From positions 218,501 through 282,500 of the forward strand of contig JAOTOL010001638.1 in NCBI GenBank assembly GCA_034440575.1: 64,000 nucleotides of DNA, in the 5' to 3' direction. This DNA comes from Imbricaverruca yamaguchii. Taxonomy: Eukaryota > Arthropoda > Thecostraca > Neoverrucidae. A program made the translations under genes and the position numbers. The notes beneath the pieces are model-generated. The model was given only the letters and a program-made list of their open reading frames with translations, did no database searches and was not told the origin of the DNA. How positions within the stretch are numbered: position 1 is the first letter of the stretch; every line of letters starts with the position of its first letter. This document shows, one piece after another, positions 1 through 56,512 of this stretch.

Positions 1-414
1 CCTGCTGTCTCCCCTTATACTGGGGGGATATGCTGTGACAACAGACATGTACATTGTACATACTAGCAGAGACTGCCGGGGAGGCAGCAGCACATGGGGA
101 CAGTTTGGAATAGACAGGTGCGTGCACACTAACATTGATTGAAGGGGAGATAGCGGGCACATGGGGACAGACTGGGCCAGACAGGTGTGCACAAACCAAC
201 AGGAACTGTCGGGAACTGAGAGTTGGAAGGAGCCAGTACGCACAGCACATGACCGACAAGGCTAGTGAGAATCGGACAAAACCAACATGGGCGCTCACCG
301 CATGCCACCATCAGCGTCGGAGACGAGCGATGCGAGCTGGTGTAATGATAAGCGTCAGCCTGATAACCAGTAGATCTAGTATAATCAGCAGGCGACGATC
401 GAACCAGCAAGCAA
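1..414. other. 5' edge of window, no gene seen
   Basis: Unremarkable sequence before the first minisatellite. I see no coding region, RNA gene or repeat here. Confidence 0.5.
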
Positions 415-1435
415 GGACCAACACCAGCTGTACCTCGCCAACGGGGACCAACACCAGCTGTACCTCGCCAACATGGAACAATACCAGCTGTACCTCGCCA
501 ACAGGGAACAATACCAGCTGTACCTCGCCAACAGGGACCAACACCAGCTGTACCTCGCCAACAGGGAACAATACCAGCTGTACCTCGCCAACGGGGACAC
601 ATACCAGTTGTACCTCGCCAACAGGGACCAATACCAGTTGTACCTCGCCAACGGGGACCAATACCAGTTGTACCTCGCCAACGGGGACACATACCAGCTG
701 TACCTCGCCAACGGGCACCAACGCCAGCTGTACTTCGCCAGCAGGAATCAATAGTAGCTGCACCTCGCCAATAGGGACCAACACCAGCTGCACCTCGCCA
801 ACAGGGACCAATACCAGCTGTACCTCGCCAACAGGGACCAATGTCGGCTCTACCTCGCCAACAGGGACCAATACCAGCTGTACCTCGCCAGCATGGACCA
901 ATAGTAGCTGCACCTCGCCAACAGTGACCAATTGTGGCTGCACCTGGCCAACAGAGACCAATACCAGCTGTACCTCGCCAACAGGGACCAATACCAGCTG
1001 TACCTCGCCAGCAGGGACCAATGTCGGCTGTACCTCGCCAACAGGGACCAATGTCGGCTGTACCTCGCCAGCATGGACCAATGTCGGCTGTACCTCGCCA
1101 GCAGGGACCAATGTCGGCTGTACCTCGCCAGCATGGACCAATAGTAGCTGCACCTCGCCAACAGTGACAAATTGTGGCTGCACCTCGCCAACAGGGACCA
1201 ATACCAGCTGTACCTCGCCAACAGGGACCAATGTCGGCTGTACCTCGCCAGCATGGACCAATGTCGGCTGTACCTCGCCAGCATGGACCAATGTCGGCTG
1301 TACCTTGCCAGCATGGACCAATGTCGGCTGTACCTCGCCAGCATGGACCAATGTCGGCTGTACCTCGCCAACAGGGAGCAATGTCGGCTGTACCTTGCCA
1401 GGAGGGACCAACGCTAGCCGAACCTTGCCAAGACC
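415..1435. repeat. 30-bp minisatellite, ~34 copies
   Basis: The unit is of the form accagctgtacctcgccaac + agggaccaat. Three main variants alternate at the variable position (accagctgtac, gtcggctgtac, agtagctgcac). As 30 is a multiple of 3, all frames stay open for hundreds of codons; these are not genes. Confidence 0.95.
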
Positions 1436-1957
1436 ACAGACGCGCCCTGTCACAAAGGCGTTATTAACGACATCACTTGACTAATGAAGCCTCGCACCAC
1501 CGCCGGCCATGCTGTGCGGCTGTGTGGCGGACCGCTGCGCTCCCCATAAATCGCCTGTTTTAAAAGGGTTTCTGCCATAGAAGCAATTAAGTGGACATAA
1601 GGCGGGAATTTCTTGCGCCAAGTGGGCTCTTGCGGTGGGCCTAGTCTCTGTTATCGCCCGACATCCAGGACGACTAGATGATGCCAGATTGCACTAACTG
1701 TCCCTGCGGTGGCCCTGAGCTGGGTCTTGATGCAGAACCTCGTGGAAACCGTGCTGGAGTTTGGGTGGAGCAAAAAGAATTGGGTTAACTCATGTAGTAT
1801 CGCTTTAACTGGGGACCATTTTGTCAAGCACTGAAATGGCTTGATCCCTCAGTTAGGAAACTGCGCATGCGTCATGAGTGGGATTATGTCCGTGCATGTC
1901 TCAGGGCAAGACCAGCCAGCCGGGTTAGCACAGTTCACCAGCGCGGCGGTGCACAGT
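1436..1957. other. spacer between two minisatellites, no gene seen
   Basis: Single-copy-looking sequence. No exon or RNA gene recognised. Confidence 0.5.
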
Positions 1958-2660
1958 GGGCCAGCAGGCCTCAGTACTGAACCTCCCAGTCAGCAACGCT
2001 CCTATCACTGCCGGACAGAGGTGTGGGGAATCAGTGGGCTCCAGCTCCAATACTGAACCTCCCGGACAGAGGTGTGGTGTACCAGCGGGCCATAATACTG
2101 CACCTCTCGCACAGCAGCGCTCCTGTCACTGCCGGACAGAGGTGTGGTGGACCAGTGGGCTCCAATAGTGAACCTCCCGGACAGAGGTGTGGTGGACCGG
2201 TGGGTTCCAATACTGAACCTCCCGGACAGAGGTGTGGTGGACCAGTGGGCTCCAGTACTGCATCCTGTGCCTAGTAGCGCTCTTACTATTCCTGAACAGA
2301 AGTGTGGTGGACCAGCGGGCTCAAATACTGAACCTCCTGGACAGAGGTGTGGTTGGCCAGCGGGTCCAAGTACTGCACCCCGCCCAGCAGCGCTCCTATC
2401 CCTCTCGGACAGAGGTGCTGTGGAACAGCGGGCCCCAGTACTGCATCTCTCCGGGCAGAGGTGTGGTTGGCCAGCGGGTCCAAGTACAGCACTGCCCCCT
2501 GCCCAGCAGCGCTCCTACCACTCCCGGACAGAGTGTGGTGGATCAGCAGTCCCCAGTACTGCACCCCGCCCAGCAGCGCTCCTACCACTCTCGGACAGAG
2601 GTGTGGTGGACCAGCGGGCCTCAGTACTGCACCTCTCACCCAGCAGGGCCCCGATCACTA
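1958..2660. repeat. composite minisatellite, ~45-bp and longer units
   Basis: Built on cggacagaggtgtggtggac, cagygggctcc and a(g/t)tactgaacct. Short 45-bp units (about 2157-2260) alternate with longer units that add a cagcagcgctcctaycac block. Divergence between units is moderate. Confidence 0.88.
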
Positions 2661-5040
2661 GCCAAACAAGATGGGTCCGTCCTAATTCGTGTCACGTTCT
2701 CTCGTGGCGTCATGACACTGCACTGAAAACACAGAGCTCCTGCTTATATGCGGAAGATTCGTGTACCGAACATAATGAAAATGTGATATCATACAGCTCA
2801 CCGCAGGTCCGGTGCGCCGCGGCGTAGCAAACAATGCTACATTTCTGTTCAGAAATGTCGTGATTAGCAATGAGGTGAGCATAACAGGGGATAATCTTGT
2901 TGGTGCGTTGGGATTAGGTGCGCCAGCCCACGAACTATTCACACGAAGTGGAATGAATGCCTACTCGTTTGGTATTACAGGGACAAAGCATCAGAGAAGC
3001 TCGGGATCGTGACTATGAAACTAGAGGAAAATGAATAAGCCCAAGATGAGAGCTACCTACAGGACATGACGATCAACGCACCAAACACGATGGGACGGTG
3101 CTGCTAGTGGTTTGGTGGAGGAGACTCTCGTGACGAAGCTGGGGCACCGCAGAGCGGATGAGGGGGAGTGGCTTAGAAAGTGAAAATAGATCGGCGTACA
3201 GAGCATTTCTGAGAAACTTTCCGGCTAAAACTAATTTTGTCAACGCCATGTGCTGGAATTGGTGGTATTGAAATTAAACTACCTGAACCCTCACCGCCTG
3301 TCCGGTTATATCCCCGACACACCGTCTCGGGAAGTTGATTCAACTTCCCCTCTAATCTCCTAAACTAAGCGTCGCACGAAAACGAAAGAGGTGTCATCAG
3401 AAAGCGCTCGACGAGAAGCGAAATTTGAAAGAAATTGGGAATTAAGGAGGAACGGCAAACGAAATTGGACTGCAAATATCGAAGGTATATATGTCCGTCA
3501 ACGCGAAACCCGGTGCCGTCGCCATTCGACTGCATGCGAAAATATTACTTGCGTACAAAAGCGCCCGGATCATTTAGCCATGCGAGTGAGGCGCCGAAAC
3601 TTTAGATAGCCGGATAATGCAGTAGAAAGACATTGTTGCTGTTTTTTAACTTGAAAAAAAAACATGGTGTGTGTTTTGACCATAGGGGACAATAATATCC
3701 CACTTAAACTTGAATGGGCTATCATCTGCCTGCCCTGATGTCCATGCTACCCCATTGCGCCACACAGCCACAGCTTAAGCACGTTGTGAAAGCTCCACTG
3801 GCCGGAGGCCGAGTGACAGGTGCCGCTATTCTCGGTGTTATCATGCGACTCTGAAGCCACCTCGCACCTCGCGGCGGAGCCCGCGGGCGAGCAACAGGTG
3901 GCGACCTTCTCAGTGTTATTATACGATTCCTGAGCCTCATTGTGCACCGAGCGACGGCTCCGTAATCGCTGGAAAGTGAGAGTTGCAACTGCAGATGACA
4001 GTGAGCGACTTTCATCTGACGTGCAGCATGCTAACGGCTCGCAGCATTGCTCTGGCATGACGTGTGCATATAATCCCTTCGTGTTTGTCCCCAACTAGCT
4101 GACGGCGTGAGCCTCGTTTTGATGGTTTGCCCAGTTGCCGATCAACGGAAACAATGTCTTCAGCACTGCGAAGGCGGCAAACAGAAACTTCTTCAGCATT
4201 AAGCGTTGTTTCATGAAGTCATGCTTTCACGGATACATGCATTTTCCAAAGATGTCATAAACTTGTAGCTCCTGGACCTGCTGACCGGGCTTGTAAATTT
4301 TGAAGTTTTTTTGGTGTGGGTCACATGAGCATGAACATGGATGGAGAATGTAGTGTTGTGTGCATTGCAGTTGTAACATTAACTTGGGCGGCAGCAATCA
4401 GCTGTCCGCTGTCTATTTGCATCGTTTATTTCACTTTACGATACCAACTTTTCTGTTGCTTATAGTAACCATGGAATTCGCAACAGGAGCTTGTCTGATA
4501 ATCGTCAGCCTATACAAACTCGGAATTTGCATGTACTAGCTTCAACAAATAATCGAAAAGAAGTCATATCTGTCAATTTGACTTTGGCAGTCGGTGTCAA
4601 TTTGTCTTTTGTCCAACTTGTTTTTGGTTACAGTGGTGGATCCATGATTTCGCGGACGAGATCATCCAGAATTGTGTTCCCTGGATTAGTGCCTCTATTA
4701 TTTTTTGTTGACCGGAGGGAGAGGAAGGGAGGATAATGTGCGCTCCGAGAATTAATGAGCAGCATGTAGCAGCATATAGCAGATACCATTCTACCGTAGC
4801 TGGTGTTAGTCTTCGTGGGTTTCGTGGTGTCGAGGGAGTTTTCCCTGAGGGTTCCGGAAAGCAAAGACGGCCTCTGAGCCAATGAAGTGAGCCCATGATG
4901 AGTAGTTGTGTAGTCAAGGTATCCATATAACTAAAAGAGGCCCAGTCTCCCACGGGCCGCTAGAAATGCGGGCGCCCCTTGTGAAAATTGTGTGTGAGAC
5001 CCTGGAACCAGAGACCCTTGATTCGTGTTCTATCCGGCTG
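2661..5040. other. upstream flank, no gene seen
   Basis: Mixed-composition sequence without a recognisable exon, RNA gene or tandem array. Short open frames here have no recognisable domains. Confidence 0.45.
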
Positions 5041-5054
5041 CTAGCGGCCCACCA

Positions 5055-5125
5055 TGTTGGTCCAAAGGCCTTCTTCGTTGGCTCAGACGCCCTCTTCGTT
5101 GGATCAGAGGCCCTCTTTCGTGGGA
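5055..5125. repeat. short ~24-bp tandem repeat, 3 copies
   Basis: Three imperfect copies of a unit containing gccctcttcgttggmtcaga, at the start of the GC-rich stretch before exon 1. Confidence 0.6.
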
Positions 5126-5761
5126 CGGGCTCTCTCCACAATCCGCTGCCGCCGGCAGTGGAGCTGCTTCAGCGGCGGCACCACGCCAGCTCGACCCCAT
5201 TACTGCCGCTGCTTTGGTCAGCCGGCAGCGGCCACCGCCGGTGCAGTAGAACGCCGGCGCACCTGAGCAGGCGGCAGCGGCGCCCGTGCTGCCGCCTATC
5301 GACTGTCGACGGCACTGCGGTGCGCCGCTGCGTGTCCACCGGCAGAGTACGTCGGACCAGGCCACGGGCAGGGTGCGCGCTGTCGGTCCGCCTGCCGAGT
5401 GTTGCGTGCCACTGTGCTGCTCCGGCTGGGTAACCGGTGCCGCTCGGGCGTGACGCAGTGACGGACTGGACTGTGACCTGCGTCCAGCTCGGACTCGCCC
5501 GACGGTGCGAACGTCGACGACGGCAGCCGCGCCACGACGGCGTCGAATCGACGGAAGGGCGGCATTAACCTGTGTATCGATCGCGCACCAGTTCCCCTAA
5601 ACACCTGCCGCCCAGCCCCCTTCGGCACCATCCTCACAACTGGGAGGCGTTTGCAGATCATCGAACGGATCGGGACAGAGACCAGGGACTCGGTGACTGG
5701 CATTGGCTCGGTTGTCATGGTAACGTGCTGAGCCGAACTAGCAACAAACTGACCGGTGACG
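5126..5761 (+). promoter_or_regulatory. GC- and CpG-rich stretch upstream of CLCA exon 1
   Basis: This stretch is visibly rich in CpG (many cgg, gcg and gcc runs) and directly precedes the first coding exon, so it may hold the promoter and 5' UTR. I see no clear TATA box or start site. This call rests on position and composition only. Confidence 0.3.
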
Positions 5762-49294
<43,533 letters not shown>

Positions 49295-49569
49295 GTGGCC
49301 TGGCGATGGCTCACGTTCGTCAGGTTTGTGTTCGGTGGAGACGACGCAGGTCCGCCGTGCGCCCGTTACGCCAACATGCACGCTCTGGCCGAAAAGGAAC
49401 GGTTCTCGGAGAGATTAGAAACGGGATGGTAGCGGCCCCCCATGGCCCGTCAGTCCAAAGATGTAGCCGGTTCTGCTACCGATCGTCTGTGCCTGACAGA
49501 GGTGGTGGTGTTTTATATGCACACCCAGTGGCCGGTTGTCTATAGTGTCGTATATGAATTGCGTTGGCT

Positions 49570-49785
49570 GTGACACAGTACCACGAGTACGGTATGGAGG
49601 TAGCACGAGTGCGGTATGAAGGTACCACGAGTGCGGTATGGAGGTACCATGAGCGCGGTATGGAGGTACCACGAGTGCGGTATGAAGGTACCATGAGCGC
49701 GGTATGGAGGTACCACGAGTGCGGTATGGAGGTGCCATGAGCGCGGTATGGAGGTATCACGAGTGCAGTGTGGAGATTCAGCAAT
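49570..49785. repeat. 22-bp minisatellite, ~9 copies, 280 bp after the CLCA stop
   Basis: The unit gaggtaccacgagtgcggta + tg alternates with an atgagcgcggta variant. It may lie in the 3' UTR. Confidence 0.9.
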
Positions 49786-50101
49786 CTTGTCCGTCGGTCA
49801 GGTGCTAGATGTAGCACTTTTCAGTAGATAGGTCTTCACCATGCGATGTCCAATTGGAATACTACATGTATGCCTCATCTAGTCACAACGTACTGCCTAT
49901 TGCTTAATATACATTTGTTACCCACAGCTTGGCCTTTGAGGTGCATCAGAAGACTGGTCTAGCAATTTTTTCGGCATAAATCTGCGCACGGTAGACCATG
50001 CTATATATGGTATGCAGAATGAGCGAAATAATTCGACATAATATATTGATTCAGCCTACGCATTTTATCCATGCGTGATATACGCTGTGCGGGTGTAGGT
50101 G

Positions 50102-50132
<31 letters not shown>

Positions 50133-50469
50133 TAAATGTTTAACACTGGTGCTTGCCATTTACGGCTTCACCCATGGCTATGCCCGTGATTCAACGTAAA
50201 GATTATGTTGATCGGAGCCGAGTTTGAGGACAGTCATTGTGGTGCCAAATGCACGCCCAGCCAGAACATAAGACATTCACCATAAATGGAGCCAGCCACC
50301 ATAGACCAGCTGCACGCCTCGTACCGCAGATCACAGGCACGGCATGGTGTCGCGTGTGTTCAAATTCTGAAGGATATGAAAATGCGCTTCGGCACCGCCA
50401 TGTAAGTATAGCACGGTGCTGCGTTGGCCGTCTTCATGTCTCCGGCCGTCCGACAGCGTTCTGGTCGTG

Positions 50470-50800
50470 GCCGGTGTCGGGTCCCGTGCCCACTGTCGGG
50501 CCACGTGGCCGCTGTCGGGCCACGTGGTCAGTGGCCGGTCATATGGTTGATGTCCCGATAACGTGGCCAGTGTCACGTCACGTGGCCAGTGTCACATCAC
50601 GTGACCAGTGTCACGTCACGTGGCCAGTGTCCGGTCACGTGGCCAGTGTCACATCACGTGGCCAGCGTCACGTCACGTGACCAGTGTCACGTCACGTGGC
50701 CAGTGTCACATCACGTGACCAGTGTCACGTCACGTGGCCAGTGTCACGTCACGTGGCCAGTGTCACGTCACGTGGCCAGTGTCGTCTCGCGTGGCGAATG
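50470..50800. repeat. 19-bp minisatellite, ~17 copies
   Basis: The unit is cacgtggccagtgtcacgt. Each unit has the palindromic E-box-like cacgtg (cacgtgg or cacgtga). Confidence 0.92.
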
Positions 50801-51016
50801 TTCGTCCGCATGGCCAGTATGGACAATGTCGTCCACATCCACGTGGACAGTGTCGTTCACGAGAAAACACGAGCACCATTCACAAGTGCACCATCAAATT
50901 TCAGTTTGGAAGACATCGATTGATTACTTGGGTTTAAGGACATGTTGACTACAGGGTCATTTCACTCCCATGATCTGAAAAACAGCAAACTCATTTTAAC
51001 ACGCGCCCTGGAGGGC

Positions 51017-51846
51017 CTCTGAAAATAACGCGCACTGGAGGGGGGACGGATTCCGCCCCCCTAAGATCTCAGCTCCTATGAAGGCTAGAGCAACGAAATT
51101 CACAGGGTGGATGGGTACGATAGTGAACTCTGTTGTGTGCAAAGTTCATGACCTTAGGTCAATATCTTTAAGGTCAAATGAGGTCAAAATTGCAAAATGT
51201 CCTGGTTTTGCGTGGCTTGGCTTGCCATTGTTATGGATCGCTGTGGTTGTGTTTAAATGCTCCAAAATTGGCATTAATGATGTATTGGACATTACTAATG
51301 ATGCAGTACAGATGTCAGATCCGCCATTTGACCTCAGGTCACCTATATAGGAGCACTTTATTAGGTCATTACCTGCTCCAACTACCGGAACTTGGCTCCC
51401 ATCCCGACTGCTCCGTTGGGCGGCTCGGCACAATCGGCTTCGCAAAGAAAGGAGTGAAATACATTAATAAAGTTTGGAAACGCTTAGGCACACAATGACA
51501 AACAGTAGATTTCGGGATGTATAGGGAGTAACATGTAAAGTGACATCAATCGCATGACAGTCATTTGGATTTATGACACATTACAGTTGACCAAGTTTGG
51601 TTCCATTAGCCTATCATGAACTTGAACTGACTTGACCTCGGCGACCTAACATGACTTTTAAATTATATAGCATGACAATATGCATCAAATAAGTCGCTAA
51701 TGTTTTCAAGAACACTTCCCTATTGCCAATATACGAGAGGCGCATCAGCGCCGATTTTTGTGGTCTGGCGCTGCGAATTGTTTTCAATTTAACGGCCCTT
51801 AACTTGAAAACTTCTCGGCCGATTTTCATTTGTCTTGCTTTAAACG
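51017..51846 (+). mobile_element. DNA-transposon-like element A, copy 1 (left end kept)
   Basis: The left end, CTCTGAAAATAACGCGCACT and onward to ggattccgcc (51017-51057), matches the complement of the right end of copy 2 at 58698-58747. From ~51311 on, the sequence aligns in the same orientation with 58085 onward through gacctcaggtcacctat, gttgggcggctcg, cttaggcacacaatgacaaa, ccaagtttggttccatta and gcgcatcagcgccgattttt. No coding capacity seen. The right end is lost where the cataacctccaca array begins. Confidence 0.72.
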
Positions 51847-52165
51847 ACAGCGTATCATAACCTCCACAGGTCACAACCTCCACAAATTCAACACATCGCA
51901 GCGGTCGTAACCTCCACAGGTCATAACCTCCACAAGTACGCAGCGGTCATAACCTCCACAGGTCGTAACCTCCACAAGCCCGCAGCGGTCATAACCTCCA
52001 CAGGTCGTAACCTCCACAACTCCGAAGCGGTCATAACCTCCACAGGTCATAACCTCCACAGGTCGTAATCCCCACAGGTTGCAACCTCCACAAGTACGAA
52101 GCGGTCATAACCTCCACAACTCAGCAGCGGTCGTAACCTCCACAGGTTGCAACCTCCACAGATTC
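51847..52165. repeat. 16-17 bp minisatellite (ggtcataacctccaca)
   Basis: Units ggtcrtaacctccaca, grouped in twos and threes with cagcggt spacers. The complementary array lies at the end of the window next to the same flanking element. Confidence 0.92.
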
Positions 52166-52571
52166 AAGAACTTTTTTAATTTTCTAGAAGCATCACTTCA
52201 GATAGCTATCGCTAGGTAGCAGCACGGTCTACGTATTACACTAATGAGATTGAATGCTGAATCATAGGTAACAATATTTCTCGCCAGATGGCAGGATGAT
52301 ACAATTGAGTACGTGGTCTATGCGTGCAGCTGTCCTATTGTTCGAGAGCTCGGTAGCCCGCGCATCGACGCGTGGGAAAGTAATGCGTTGCGCAGTGGCC
52401 GATGATCGTATAACATTCACACGATTTTTGCCTGCAATGCGTCGACGCGTGGGAAAATAATGCGACACGCAGTGGCGGATGATGGCAAGACATTTGCATG
52501 TTATCTGTCTGCAATATGCCATGCAATGACCAGGCCATGAAATGCAACGATGCCTTTTCATGGCCTGGTCA
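52166..52571 (+). mobile_element. repeat element B, copy 1
   Basis: The stretch ttctagaagcatcacttcag + atagctatcgctaggtagca is found on the opposite strand at 63770-63830. Weaker similarity continues through taacaatatttctcgccaga, tggcaggatg and cgcagtggcggatga. It includes an ~86-bp internal duplication (around cgacgcgtgggaaa) and ends in a perfect 16-bp hairpin. Family unknown. Confidence 0.7.
52527..52571. other. perfect 16-bp hairpin, 13-nt loop
   Basis: TGACCAGGCCATGAAA (52527-52542) is exactly complementary to TTTCATGGCCTGGTCA (52556-52571). It lies at the end of element B copy 1. Confidence 0.95.
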
Positions 52572-53640
52572 GGCGTAGGAACGTCCCCAAAAGTGAGTGG
52601 GCCAGGGTGAACAGCAGGGACGCATCAAAGAATTTCGCAAAATACCATGGTTGAGCACTTTTGGGTCGATAACCCGATAATTTTAATTGTAAACACACAA
52701 CTTTTACCACTAGGATGGGGACCGCTAAAGAACATCCGTTGTTCACTGATGTTCATGGGGAGAAAGAATAGACCGCCAGTCCAACTTATCCCGTAAACGA
52801 ACATTTTGAAATGGCCAAAAGCTGCAGGGGGTCATTATGAGTTCACTGATCTATGCTTTTGCACAATTCAGATTGTTGTTCATTGAGTTGAGTTTTTCCC
52901 CTTAGACATTCTTCACACGTTCATATTTTCATGGCATGTTACTTGAATGTGAAGGTGAGAAAGGGTTTGATTTTATTAAGATTGCCAGATATAGCCATAC
53001 TTAGTACTTATTGGCCCACAGACGTTTCTGAGGCAGTGTTCACCTTACAAGTTTGCACTGGCTGCTAGTAAGAACGAAACCTACTTGCTGGCCGATGAAG
53101 AAATTATCATGATTATTGTTGGAGATGGTGAGAAAAAGAAAGACGTGTGATCGCTGGTTGAAGATGCTTTGATCCGGTTTGTGGGAGGCCATGATTTGCA
53201 AGCTGACAGAATGGGGAAAAGAAAAGCTCTATAAATAATAACATATGGTATTGTGTTCGTCCTCAGGGCCTCATCAGTCACCTCAAACATTTGTGCAGTG
53301 CACATCGTGCACTATATAATATTTGCCACTTGAAAGGAAATGCTACAACTGCATCACGTAACACCCGGCTGAAGCGGAATGAAAGCGCATATGTTGAGGA
53401 CCAACAAAGCAGTGGAAAACAGCTGATAGGTGACAACACACGACACCTCATAAAGTCATAACGTGTTCAGACTTAGGGCCGCAAGGGCCCATCCTGAATT
53501 CACTTCGATGACTCTCCTTCCCACGTTTTCTAGTGGCTAAGAAATCCGGATAACCGCTTAGCTTTGACGCACCTCATTTCTGATTAAATAACAACGCTTC
53601 CAGATTGGGTACCGAACTGAGACTCCAGTTAGGTGTTCTT
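52572..53640. other. AT-richer intergenic stretch, no gene seen
   Basis: I see no exon, RNA gene or clear repeat. Confidence 0.45.
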
Positions 53641-55175
53641 TTTAACCTTTCCGATTTTCTTTGTCTTCGGATGTGTTTTAAGGCACCAGCAATTTTTTGC
53701 TTGGGGCTCGACACGTTGCGAGCAATTTATGCGATACCGGCTTTTTAAACAAAAGTAAAGTTTTGTTACTTATTTTTGTGTACCGACGATAATTTGTAAG
53801 CATCGGTGCGTTTTCGTAGGCCCCGCAGTGTTCATTTAGTGCACTGTCTTTTCATTCCTTTTCTAGGACCATGTCGATTTTTTAGGGACCTAGCCTGTTT
53901 TTGAGGCCCTATGCTGTATCAAACCCCGCTGTGCTTTGAGGGACCGTTGTGTCTTGATTTTTAGCTCCGGTGTGTATACTTAGAGCAGCAGAATGTCTTA
54001 AGGCAATGCCGTTTTATTCCAGACTCGGAAAGCTTTGAAGCGCTCGGTGCATTTTCGTACTCAAGTTATGCTCTTTGAGTCCCGCTGTGTTTTTTCCTCA
54101 TGTTTGTCGGACTTCGGCACATTATTAAGGGCCCGGTATAATTTCTTTGGATCCGGTCTCGACGTTTCTGGCCCAGTGGCGTGGTTCCGGGGAGAATCGG
54201 ACGTCACTTTTCTGGGCTTGACAGTTTTTAGTGACTGATTCTGAATTATGTAAAGTCCCAGCCAAGGCCTGATTTTTCAGGCCCTCGGCGACATTTCTGT
54301 ATTTTTATGTCCCGCCGGGATTTGTCGAGCTCCGGAATGTTTTTCGGTGTCGTATGCGATTTGTTAAGGCATCTCGTAGTATGTTTGGACTAAGGGGTTA
54401 TTTTTATGGTCGGAACATTTATTTTTCGGTACCTCCCTTTATTTTTTGGGTTCTGGCTTGATTCTTGTCGGGTTGCGTTGTGACTTTGGGACCACGCTGT
54501 GCTTATTTGGGGACATCAACGCCAATTTTTGTGAGCCCCGAGGGAATTATTGATGCCTCGGCCAGAACTTACGCGACTACCGACGGGAATTTTGGGTCCC
54601 ATGCGCGACATTTGGTGGTGGTGGTGTTGGCGCCAGTTCACAGGTCGCGTTGTGCTAATCCGACCCCAGGCCCAGACTAATTTTAACGTTCCCCGGCGCA
54701 AATGTTAGAGCCCGAAGCAAGTTTTTTGGTGTCCGCTGTATTTATTTAAAACCCTTAATTATGGGGGCCCGAAGCGAATGTATCTTGCCCTAGAACCTTT
54801 TTTTGTGGACCCAGGTGCGATTCTTGGGTTCTTCGGAGCCCGCCTTGCTAGGACGGAGGGAGATTTTCCTCTTTAGCATGTCACTGCGGCTGCTCAACGA
54901 GTTTTTTTTCCAGCGGATGGCACCATTCAGAGTAGAAAGGCCCTCAGAATACTTTCCTTTCGTGACCTCTTCTGAATTGTCCGGTACTCGGGTGAACTCG
55001 ATAGAATCCCTTTGTGATTTATTGGGATCGACTTCTATTTTTGTAAGCCTCCTGCGCGATATTTGTGAGCCCCGGTGCGATTCTTCGGGCTCCTGGTGCA
55101 TTTTTTCCGTGCTCCAACGCACTTCCTTCCGGGGCCCGACATCTGTTTGGGGTCTTTGACGCAATTTTTGTGGCA
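53641..55175. repeat. strongly decayed ~25-30 bp tandem array
   Basis: Throughout the stretch a loose pattern recurs: a gggccc/gagccccgg-like block, then (g)tgcgatt or tgtgatt, then a T-run of 4-6, for example near 53930, 54270, 54520, 55070 and 55150. Individual units are too diverged for a firm consensus. Confidence 0.5.
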
Positions 55176-55675
55176 TTCCCGCACTTGAAGTTGATGTAGT
55201 AAGGTGTAGACTTCATTGTTGTACCTATGCTACCATAATACATTATGGAAATAAGTATTTTATGGGCTACACCCAAGGTTAGTCATACTTAGTATTGTGC
55301 CGTATATTGGCTTCTGGGTGATATAATGCGGAGATGTGTTGAGGTTCGCATGATGTTTCATATTTCGTTCGATGGTACCTCTGGGTGACAGGATTCAAAT
55401 GAAGTCTGCTCATTTACGTCCGATATCACCGCTAGGTCGTCACTCTGACCTTAGATGAACCCTCTATAACCTACCACTCCTTCGACTTCAGATGCCCGCT
55501 CTTCTACTTTAGACAGTCCCGAGTCACGATACTGCCCCGAATAGCAAGATTGAATCACTGAATGAAATAGTGCATAGTATGAAATTAACTTTTTAAGAAT
55601 TTCATTCTATTTTGGCCAGGTGCAGACCCAGACATTGTCACACGGCGGCCATGTCCGAAGGACACCACTTCGAAA

Positions 55676-55980
<305 letters not shown>

Positions 55981-56075
55981 GAGAAGGGAGAGAGGGAGAA
56001 GGGAGAGAGGGAGAAGGGAGAGAGGGAGAAGAATATATGGATATAGATATCAATGTATTTATATGCATATATATA

Positions 56076-56084
<9 letters not shown>

Positions 56085-56160
<76 letters not shown>
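56085..56160. repeat. (AT)n microsatellite
   Basis: Pure AT tract. Confidence 0.95.
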
Positions 56161-56162
<2 letters not shown>

Positions 56163-56419
56163 TTGTAGGTGAAGACATGGACCTGTATTTCGATATAAAT
56201 GTATAGATTAGGTATATGCCGCGCCTTCAGTTGTTCTTGTGCCTTGTGTTCGCCGACGTTAAATTCACGATAGTTTTGCAGGACTCGCAAGCGTTTGTTT
56301 CAGCGCTGGACGCCCGGCAGCCATCCCAGAGACTCGTGTTTCGCGACGTCACCCCTCGCCGAAGAGCGGATAGCTAGTGATCATAGTGACTTCTAGTGAT
56401 CAAGCCACCTCCTGCCACA

Positions 56420-56512
56420 AACACACAAATGCACATACACACAAATACACACACACACATACATACACACATACCTACACACACACATACACACACACAT
56501 TTACACTCACGC
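56420..56512. repeat. (AC)n-like microsatellite
   Basis: Interrupted acac and acat tract. Confidence 0.9.

Larger units (their letters stand above)
49295..51000 (+). other. CLCA 3' flank / probable 3' UTR
   Basis: Follows the stop codon. I see no clear AATAAA in this stretch, so the transcript end is not placed. It holds the 22-bp and 19-bp arrays and a short (GT)n at 50099-50132. Confidence 0.45.

Noticed and set aside
129..1484. Long open frames on both strands (up to ~450 codons)
   Set aside because: They arise because the 30-bp repeat unit is a multiple of three and lacks stops. No domain, no exon pattern, and every frame is equally open.
49414..49817. Antisense open frames downstream of the CLCA stop
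   Set aside because: They read through the 22-bp minisatellite and show no protein features beyond the repeat.
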